This document shows, one piece after another, positions 53,484 through 64,000 of a stretch of DNA of 64,000 nt. The first letter of the stretch is position 1; each line of letters starts with the position of its first letter. The position numbers were made by a program, and so were the translations under genes. Below the pieces are notes generated by a model, which saw only the letters and a list, made by a program, of their open reading frames with translations, made no database searches and was not told where the DNA came from. This DNA is from Phenylobacterium sp. (lineage in GTDB: Bacteria; Pseudomonadota; Alphaproteobacteria; Caulobacterales; Caulobacteraceae): the NCBI RefSeq assembly GCF_022402485.1, contig NZ_JAKRSA010000018.1, forward strand, positions 62,001 to 126,000. The letters run 5' to 3'.

Positions 53484-53515
53484 GGTCGTGCTTAGGGGAC
53501 GTCAGACGGACGCGT

Positions 53516-57836
<4,321 letters not shown>

Positions 57837-57961
57837 GGCCGCGGCCCATTCTGTAGCCTCGGAATGCTCTGAGGGGGACGGGCTAAGGCCCTGCCGCACT
57901 TCAGGAAACCTGGATTTCTCTGACACAGCGTCCCCGGCTTGGGACGCCAAAGGGCGTTTGC

Positions 57962-59863
57962 ATGACCGATGACGATATCCTGCGCGACGCCCGGGCGGCG
58001 TTTGAGCGCGCCTGCGCCCATGAGGCGGAGATCCGCGCCGAAGCCCGCGACGACCTGCGGTTTGCACGGCTGGGGGAACAGTGGCCGGAGAAGGTGCGCC
58101 GGGACCGGGAGCTGGACGGTCGGCCCTGCCTGACCATCAACCGTCTGCCGGCCTTCATTCGCCAGGTGGTCAATGACGGGCGGCTGAACAAGCCGGCCAT
58201 TGTCTGTCATCCGGTGGACAGCGGTGCCGACCCGCAGACGGCCGAAATCTTCAATGGCCTGATCCGGCACATCGAGCAGTCCAGCGACGCCGAGGTGGCC
58301 TATGACACGGCGCTGGATTTCGCCGTGACCTGCGGCTTTGGCTATTTCCGCATCAACACTCGCTATGCCCGGGACGACAGTTTCGAGCAGGACATCGTCA
58401 TCGAGCGGGTGGCTGATCCGTTCAGCGTCTATGGCGATCCGGACTCGACTGCCGCCGACTCCTCGGACTGGAACACAGCCTTCGTGGTGGAGAGCCTGCC
58501 CCGGGCGGCCTTCGAGGCGCGCTGGAAGGGCGCAGAGGCGGCCGACTGGTCCGGAGCGGCCTATGGCGGCCTCGGGGAGACCTGGGGCGATGGGGACCAG
58601 GTGAGCGTCGCCGAGTTCTGGCGGCGCGAGGCGGTGGTGCGCAAGATCGTGGCCTTGAGCGACGGACAGGTGATCGACCTGGCCGCCTATGAGGCGCAGC
58701 GGGCGCTGTTCGAGGGGCTGGGCGTCAAGGTTGTCGGTGCGCCGCGGGAGGTGGCCAGCCACAGGGTCCTGCAGCATGTGGTCACCGGAGCGCAGGTGCT
58801 GGAGACCGTGGAATGGGCCGGGCGCTTCATCCCCATCGTGCCGGTCTATGGGGAGGAACTGCGGATCGACGGGCGGCGGCGGCTGCGCAGCCTGGTGCGG
58901 GACGCCAAGGACCCGCAGCGCATGTTCAACTACTGGCGGACCACGACCACCGAACTGGTGGCCCTGGCGCCCAAGGCACCCTTCATCGGCCGCAAGGGGG
59001 CCTTCGAGACCGATGCCGAGAAGTGGGCCAGCGCCAATGTGCAGACCCACGCCTACCTCGAATATGATGGGCCTGAGCCCCCCATGCGCCAGCCCTTTGC
59101 CGGCGTGCCGGCCGGGGCGCTGCAGGAGGCGCTGAACGCCAGCGATGACATGAAGGCGATCATGGGGCTGCATGATGCGAGCCTGGGGGCGCGGTCCAAC
59201 GAGACCAGCGGCCGGGCGATCATGGCCCGCCAGCGGGAGGGGGATGTGTCCACCTTCCACTACATCGACAATCTGAGCCGGGGGATCCGGCACGCCGGGC
59301 GCATCCTGATCGACCTGATCCCCAAGGTCTATTCCGCGCCCCGGGTGGTGCGGGTGCTGGGACCAAGCGGCGAGGCGCGGCTGGCCAAGGTAAACCAGCC
59401 GGTGGCGGTGCAGGAGGCCGGTGCCGACGGCCAGCTTCGGCAGGTGCAGCGGATCTATGATCTGAGCGTCGGCAAGTATGACCTGACGGTGCGGGCGGGA
59501 CCGAGTTTCACCAGCCGCCGGGAGGAGGCGGCGACCCAGATGATCGAGCTGATCCGCGCCTATCCGGCGGCAGCCCCGGTGATCGGAGACCTGCTGGCGC
59601 GGAATCTGGACTGGCCGGGTGCCGACGAGATTGCCGAGCGGCTGTCGAGCCTGCTGCCGGGCGAGCTGCGCGGGGAGGCACCGGAGATTGGCGAGGCGCG
59701 GGAGGTGATCACGCGGCTGTCCCAGGCCCTGGCTGGGACCCAGGCCAAGCTGGAGGCCATGACGCAGGATCAGGCGCTGGAGACCCGCAAGCTGGAGATC
59801 GCCGCCTTTGAGGCCGAGACCCAGCGGATGAAGGTGACGGGCCTTGCCCCGTCGGCCGGCTGA
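57962..59863 (+). CDS. Phage portal protein, P22 type
   Basis: 633 residues. Early it reads DDLRFARLGEQWPEKVRRDR and RPCLTINRLPAFIRQVVNDG, then VAYDTALDFAVTCGFGYFRI, typical of P22-type portals. The middle ends in SLGARSNETSGRAIMARQREG. The C-terminus is an alpha-helical barrel-like segment. It forms the dodecameric DNA gateway at one vertex. A 125-bp gap separates it from the terminase. Confidence 0.92.
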   Translation: MTDDDILRDARAAFERACAHEAEIRAEARDDLRFARLGEQWPEKVRRDRELDGRPCLTINRLPAFIRQVVNDGRLNKPAIVCHPVDSGADPQTAEIFNGLIRHIEQSSDAEVAYDTALDFAVTCGFGYFRINTRYARDDSFEQDIVIERVADPFSVYGDPDSTAADSSDWNTAFVVESLPRAAFEARWKGAEAADWSGAAYGGLGETWGDGDQVSVAEFWRREAVVRKIVALSDGQVIDLAAYEAQRALFEGLGVKVVGAPREVASHRVLQHVVTGAQVLETVEWAGRFIPIVPVYGEELRIDGRRRLRSLVRDAKDPQRMFNYWRTTTTELVALAPKAPFIGRKGAFETDAEKWASANVQTHAYLEYDGPEPPMRQPFAGVPAGALQEALNASDDMKAIMGLHDASLGARSNETSGRAIMARQREGDVSTFHYIDNLSRGIRHAGRILIDLIPKVYSAPRVVRVLGPSGEARLAKVNQPVAVQEAGADGQLRQVQRIYDLSVGKYDLTVRAGPSFTSRREEAATQMIELIRAYPAAAPVIGDLLARNLDWPGADEIAERLSSLLPGELRGEAPEIGEAREVITRLSQALAGTQAKLEAMTQDQALETRKLEIAAFEAETQRMKVTGLAPSAG

Positions 59864-59918
59864 GCCGGCGGCGACTGACCCAATCCCGTTCTGACGGGGC
59901 CAATCCAAGGACAAGACC

Positions 59919-60707
59919 ATGATGCAAGACCCGACCCTTTCGGGCGGCGCCGATCCGCGTCTGCTCGTCGCCGATGAGCTCGAGGAGATCGAACATGGGG
60001 GGCAGATCTTTCGGCTGCCCTCGGCCCTGAAGGCGCAGCTGATGGCCAATATCGACCATGAGCAGGCCAGCCAGGCCATGGCGGCCGAGCGCCGGTCCCT
60101 GGCGCAACGGGCGCAGATGATGGACCTGGAGGCCGAGCTGGCCAGCGCAAATGCTGAGGACCGGGCGGTGCTGATGGCCCTGGATCAGCAGCTGACCCAG
60201 TTGGCGAACCTCGACTGGGAAGGGCTGGGGGCGCAGGACCCGCCGTTGGCGGAGGCCCTGTGGGCCCAGGCCAACGACATCGCCCAGGCCCGGGAGGCCT
60301 ATGCCCAGACCCTGGCGCAACAGGATGAGATGGCCCGGGCTGCGGCGGCCGAGCGGGCGCGGGTCGAGCTGGAGGAAACCGGTCGGGTGCTGGCCGGCCA
60401 GATCGAAGGCTGGTCGCCGGAGGTGGCGGCTAAGCTGGTGGAATACGCCCAGGCCTTTGGGGTCACCCTGGAGGAACTGCGCGAGGTGGCCGATCCGCGG
60501 CTCTGGATGATCCTGCACCGGGCCCAGCAGGGGGAGGCGGCGCTCACGGCCCAGAAGGCCGCTGCCCAGGCACCGATGCCGGCGGTCCAGGTGCGGCCGG
60601 CGGTGCAGGTGGGCGGCACCTCAGCCCCGGCCAGCGCGGTGCGCGACGACATGGCCGCCGCCGAATGGATGCGCCGCCGCAATGCCCAGGCGATGGCCGG
60701 TCGCTGA
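59919..60707 (+). CDS. Phage head scaffold protein
   Basis: 262 residues, with a highly helical middle and an Ala/Pro linker. The short end DDMAAAEWMRRRNAQAMAGR resembles the coat-binding tail of scaffolds. The position between portal and coat is that of P22 gp8. AAGGACAAG precedes the ATG; a second ATG follows directly. It should direct capsid assembly and then exit. Confidence 0.75.
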   Translation: MMQDPTLSGGADPRLLVADELEEIEHGGQIFRLPSALKAQLMANIDHEQASQAMAAERRSLAQRAQMMDLEAELASANAEDRAVLMALDQQLTQLANLDWEGLGAQDPPLAEALWAQANDIAQAREAYAQTLAQQDEMARAAAAERARVELEETGRVLAGQIEGWSPEVAAKLVEYAQAFGVTLEELREVADPRLWMILHRAQQGEAALTAQKAAAQAPMPAVQVRPAVQVGGTSAPASAVRDDMAAAEWMRRRNAQAMAGR

Positions 60708-60821
60708 GCGTTCTCCATCCTGGCCTGACCTTCGCGGCGCCTGAGCGCGCCTGAACCTTCCCAAATCCTGACCGGCGCAGCTGCGCCGCCCCCCATTCCA
60801 GTCTGAGGAAGACGAGACCCC

Positions 60822-62018
60822 ATGCCCAATTCGCTGCTTTCCCCGACCGCCGTCACCCGAGAAGCCCTGCGGGTGCTGCACCAGAAGCTGAACTTCGTGG
60901 GCTCCATCACCCGGGAATATGACGACAGCTTCGCCCGCCAGGGGGCCAAGGTGGGCGACACCCTGAAGGTGCGTCTGCCCAACCAGTATGTGGTGCGCAC
61001 CGGGGCGACCCTGGATGCCCAGGACACCCAGGAGACCAGCGTCGAGCTGAAGGTCCAGACCCAGAAGGGGGTGGATCTGAACTTCACCTCCGTGGACCTG
61101 ACCCTGTCCCTGGACGACTTCTCCGAGCGGATCATCGAACCGGCCATGAGCGTGCTGGCAGCCCATATCGAGGCCGATGCCATGGGCATGTACCGGACGG
61201 TCCATAACCAGGTGAACAACCAGGGGGCGGCGGCGAGCTTCGCCCGTATCCTGCAGGGCCGAAAGCTGCTGGTGGACAATCTGGCGCCCCTGGCCGGGCG
61301 GACCTGCAATCTCAACACCCAGGACAATGTGGACCTGGTGGATGCCCTGAAGGGGCTGTTCAACGACAAGGCCAGTATCTCCAAGCAATACCGCGAGGGC
61401 TTCATGGGGCGCAGCGCCGGGTTTGATTTCATGGAGAACACGCTCTGGCCCTCGCACACGGTGGGGACCAAGGCCGGTTCGCCCCTGGTGAACGGGGCCG
61501 GTCAGACCGGCGCGACACTCGCCACTGACGGCTGGACCAACAGCTCCCCGGTGCTGAAGGCCGGGGATGTGTTCACCATCACCGGGGTCTTCCGAGTGCA
61601 TCCGGAGACCAAGCAGTCCACGGGCGTGCAGCAGCAGTTCGTGGTCCGGGCCGACGCCACGTCCAACGGGTCGGGGGTGGCCAGCCTGCAGATCAGCCCG
61701 GCGATCGTCACCAGCGGCGCAGGACAAAATGTGTCGGGTTCGCCCGGGGACAATGCGCCGATCCAGGTGGCCGGGACCGGGGGGGCTGCCCACGGGATTT
61801 CCATGGCCTATCACAAGGGCGCGTTCGCCTTCGCCACCGCCGACATGGTGATGCCGCGGGGGGTGGATTTCGCCGCCCGCGAGGTCTTTGACGGGATCTC
61901 CATGCGGATCGTGCGGCAGTACGACATCAACAACGACAAGTTCCCCTGCCGGCTGGACGTGCTCTACGGCTACCAGACCCTGCGCCCGCAGCTGGCCTGC
62001 CGACTGGCCAATAACTAG
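60822..62018 (+). CDS. Major capsid protein, P22 coat family
   Basis: 398 residues, close to P22 gp5 (430). The N-terminus NSLLSPTAVTREALRVLHQK and RQGAKVGDTLKVRLPNQYVV resemble the P22 coat family, with the conserved FTSVDLTLSLDDFSERIIEP and the C-terminal RIVRQYDINNDKFPCRLDVL. It forms the icosahedral shell. GAGGAAG lies upstream of the ATG. Confidence 0.88.
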   Translation: MPNSLLSPTAVTREALRVLHQKLNFVGSITREYDDSFARQGAKVGDTLKVRLPNQYVVRTGATLDAQDTQETSVELKVQTQKGVDLNFTSVDLTLSLDDFSERIIEPAMSVLAAHIEADAMGMYRTVHNQVNNQGAAASFARILQGRKLLVDNLAPLAGRTCNLNTQDNVDLVDALKGLFNDKASISKQYREGFMGRSAGFDFMENTLWPSHTVGTKAGSPLVNGAGQTGATLATDGWTNSSPVLKAGDVFTITGVFRVHPETKQSTGVQQQFVVRADATSNGSGVASLQISPAIVTSGAGQNVSGSPGDNAPIQVAGTGGAAHGISMAYHKGAFAFATADMVMPRGVDFAAREVFDGISMRIVRQYDINNDKFPCRLDVLYGYQTLRPQLACRLANN

Positions 62019-62096
62019 GCCCCCTCAGGCTTGATCTTAACCGGGGCGGCGCGGGGCTGACCCGTCGCCGCCCCCTGGTCAAGGGGAGGAGGGCGC

Positions 62097-62720
62097 ATGG
62101 CGCTTTCGACCTATGACGACCTGAAGGCCGCCGTGGCCGACTGGCTGGAGCGGAGCGATCTGGCCGGACGGGCAGGCGACTTTATCACCCTGGCCGAGGC
62201 GCGGTTGAACCGGGAGCTGCGGCTGGCGGTGATGGAGGGGGAGGTGGGGCTGATCGCGGCCCCTGGCGCCCGCACTGTGGACCTGCCGGCCGACTGTCGC
62301 GAGGCGCTCGGGCTGTGGCGGGAAGACGGGGGCGTTCGAACCCCGATGCGCTACCGGCCTGCGGGCCTGCTGGCGCGCCGCGAACAGGCGGGTCGACCCA
62401 GCTATTGGAGCCTTGAGGGCACCGCGATCGGGCTCGACCGCCCCTGTGACGGGGAGATCAGCTTTGTCCTGCAGCAGGTGGGGCGGCTGGCCCTGAGCGC
62501 CACATCGCCGACCAATGCGGTGCTGGCCGAGCACCCCGATCTCTACCTGTTCGCTGCCCTGGCTGAAGCCTGCCCCTACCTGCGGGACGGGGAGATGGCC
62601 GGGCATTTCGGGGTCCGGTTTGAGATGGCCCTGGCCCAGGCGCGGGCCAGGGATGCCCGGCGGCACGGGATGGCCAGGCTGGTCACCGACCTGCCGGCTC
62701 AGGGCGCGCTGACATGCTGA
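62097..62720 (+). CDS. Head-tail adaptor-like phage protein
   Basis: 207 residues. YDDLKAAVADWLERSDLAGR and FITLAEARLNRELRL at the N-terminus are typical of the phage adaptor family found after coat genes (P22 gp4 position). YLFAALAEACPYLRDGEMAG follows. A strong GGGGAGGAGG site precedes the ATG. It should connect portal and tail. Confidence 0.78.
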   Translation: MALSTYDDLKAAVADWLERSDLAGRAGDFITLAEARLNRELRLAVMEGEVGLIAAPGARTVDLPADCREALGLWREDGGVRTPMRYRPAGLLARREQAGRPSYWSLEGTAIGLDRPCDGEISFVLQQVGRLALSATSPTNAVLAEHPDLYLFAALAEACPYLRDGEMAGHFGVRFEMALAQARARDARRHGMARLVTDLPAQGALTC

Positions 62721-62953
62721 GCCTGGTCCCCGATGTGCCGCCGGGCTTACGGCCTTTGCTGACCCATCTGTTGGAGGCGGTTCGCAGCCTGAAAGCGCCT
62801 GGCGCACCAGGGCCGGTCTTCGCCTGCACGGTGGGCGAGCTGCCCCCCGCTGCGGCCTGGCCCCACGGCCTGGTGTTCCTGCGGGACCTCTCGGTCCTGG
62901 CGGTCTCCGACGGAACCGTCTGGCTGCGACAAGACACAGGAGCGAGCCTCTGA
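62714..62953 (+). CDS. Small phage structural protein, unknown function
   Basis: 79 residues. It begins inside the adaptor gene (7-bp overlap) and shares one base with the next gene (TGATG), so it belongs to the same coupled set. The sequence (FACTVGELPPAAAWPHGLVF, VLAVSDGTVWLRQDTGAS) resembles small tail-associated proteins with beta-strands. No family is recognised. Confidence 0.65.
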   Translation: MLSLVPDVPPGLRPLLTHLLEAVRSLKAPGAPGPVFACTVGELPPAAAWPHGLVFLRDLSVLAVSDGTVWLRQDTGASL

Positions 62954-63558
62954 TGCCTTCGACCTATACCCCGTCCCTGCGCCTGGAAATGCAGGCCGCA
63001 GGGGAGAACCTGAACACCTGGGGGGCGCCGCGGCTGAACGCGGTGATCGACCGGCTGGACCAGGCCATCGCCGGGCGCAGCGCGATCGTACTGGCCGGCG
63101 ATCATGTGCTGACCAGCGCCAACCTGGCCGATGATGAGGCCCGCCGCGCCATGCTGGACTTTACCGGCGCAGGCCCAGCCACCGTCACTCTGCCGGCCGC
63201 CAGCAAGATCTATCTGGTGCGCAACAGTGCGAGCGGCCCTGTGACCCTGACCACAGGGGCCGGTGCCGTTGCGGTGGTGGACAGCCAGGACGTGACCCTG
63301 GTGGGGTGCGACGGCGGCGATGTCTTCCTGCTGGGGGTCGGCGGCCTGGGCCTCAAGGCCTATGTGGAGGCCGTGGCCTGGAGCTACAACTCAGGCGCTC
63401 TGCCGGGCCAGACCGGCAATGCCGGCAAGGTGGTCGCCACCGATGGCACCGACGCGGGCTGGCGTCTGGTCACCGCCCTTCCCGACTATATCGCAGACCA
63501 GGCCCAGCAGGCCGCCGCCGCCGACCGGCGCGCCGCGGCCCTGGCCTTTTTCGGCTGA
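62953..63558 (+). CDS. Tail-fibre or tail-assembly-like phage protein
   Basis: 201 residues. The N-terminus TYTPSLRLEMQAAGENLNTW, followed by GAPRLNAVIDRLDQAIAG, is often seen at the start of short tail-fibre proteins in alphaproteobacterial phages. The beta-rich middle has ATVTLPAASKIYLVRNSASG and the end is helical with AAADRRAAALAFFG. The role is inferred. Confidence 0.7.
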   Translation: MPSTYTPSLRLEMQAAGENLNTWGAPRLNAVIDRLDQAIAGRSAIVLAGDHVLTSANLADDEARRAMLDFTGAGPATVTLPAASKIYLVRNSASGPVTLTTGAGAVAVVDSQDVTLVGCDGGDVFLLGVGGLGLKAYVEAVAWSYNSGALPGQTGNAGKVVATDGTDAGWRLVTALPDYIADQAQQAAAADRRAAALAFFG

Positions 63559-63567
63559 GGAGCCCCT

Positions 63568-63996
63568 ATGAGCGCTATCGCCACCAATCAGTTCATCGCC
63601 GTGCAGCGGCCCATCGCCTATGCGGCGGTGGCCACAACGGCGGAGACCGCCTTCCACGCCCCGACCCAGGCCGTCGAGGTGGTGCCCCCCGCGGACAATG
63701 TGCAGGGGATGCGGATCACCAAGGCCTATGCCATCAGCCGGGCCGCGCCAGGGGCGGTGATCCACTGCCAGCTCTATGGGCGGGTGGGAACCACCCACAC
63801 GCTGATCGACTCTGCGACTCTGGCCAATACGTCGCCCTCGGCCACGGCGGCGAGCCCGCGGGCGGTGTTCGAGGCCAGCGAAGAGGACCCCCTGTTCCTG
63901 CCGCCAGGGGTGGGCCTGTCCTTCGCCATCGGTGGTTCAGTGGCCAATGGCGTTGTCTGCCGGGTGTCCGGCGGCGCCTATGATCCGTTGCCGTGA
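63568..63996 (+). CDS. Phage tail-associated protein, unknown function
   Basis: 142 residues, beta-rich, without membrane segments. Features include IHCQLYGRVGTTHTLIDSAT and EEDPLFLPPGVGLSFAIGGS. GAGGAG lies just before the ATG. The stop TGA at 63994-63996 overlaps a possible next start (TGATG), so the operon continues beyond the window. Confidence 0.65.
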   Translation: MSAIATNQFIAVQRPIAYAAVATTAETAFHAPTQAVEVVPPADNVQGMRITKAYAISRAAPGAVIHCQLYGRVGTTHTLIDSATLANTSPSATAASPRAVFEASEEDPLFLPPGVGLSFAIGGSVANGVVCRVSGGAYDPLP

Positions 63997-64000
63997 TGGG

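Overview
The window is GC-rich DNA from an alphaproteobacterium, most probably a member of the Caulobacteraceae (Caulobacter, Phenylobacterium, Brevundimonas group). The grounds are a TipN-type polar coiled-coil gene, a GTTC-N7-GTTC SOS box, a GGAAC-N17-CGTT general-stress promoter, several TonB-dependent receptors, and dense short-overlap operons. The genus is inference. I saw no rRNA, tRNA, insertion sequence or CRISPR array.

Layout. 0-6.3 kb: two MFS transporters, a DUF423 protein, a pyroglutamyl-peptidase-like enzyme, a medium-chain reductase and a TonB receptor with a glycine-rich insert. 6.4-10.6 kb: a GFA protein, an AbrB/VapC toxin-antitoxin pair, and sulfate activation (cysD, fused cysNC). 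10.8-14 kb: alkylation repair (AdaA-AlkA fusion plus ogt) and a secreted beta/gamma-crystallin protein. 14.2-18.8 kb: tipN, followed by a MazE/MazF cassette bounded by an exact 29-bp repeat of the tipN 3' end, then a TetR regulator and a hotdog thioesterase. 18.8-26.3 kb: YbjQ, two tandem DUF4112 proteins, a SatD/membrane-protein pair with two palindromes in its promoter region, methylmalonyl-CoA mutase and a nitronate monooxygenase. 26.4-38 kb: an ABC-2 exporter, a fasciclin lipoprotein with an EcfG/SigT-type promoter, a GPH symporter, a FecA-like TonB receptor, an RNA 2',3'-phosphodiesterase, a VOC pair whose second member carries a Tat signal, a BaiN-like flavoprotein and an extended IF-1. 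38-44 kb: a complete Mrp Na+/H+ antiporter operon (AB fused, C, D, E, F, G). 44-48.4 kb: an acyl-CoA thioesterase, a lipoprotein, a MarR-controlled DHA2 efflux pump and a PhyH dioxygenase.

48.4-64 kb is accessory. A phage-type S24 repressor sits among three TGTA-N7-TACA operators and faces a short early operon. Then come DUF805 and other membrane proteins, a RelB/RelE pair, a second GFA protein, a host attachment protein and KatG. From 56.3 kb to the end runs a P22-like podoviral head module: small terminase-like, TerL, portal, scaffold, coat, head-tail adaptor and tail-fibre-like genes. It continues past the window. A perfect SOS box lies between katG and this module.

The most noteworthy observations are the TA cassette with its duplicated tipN end, the coherent operator set of the phage repressor, the SatD/membrane pair with its palindromes, the SOS box before the head genes and the Tat-exported VOC protein. 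Three unrelated toxin-antitoxin pairs occur in 64 kb.
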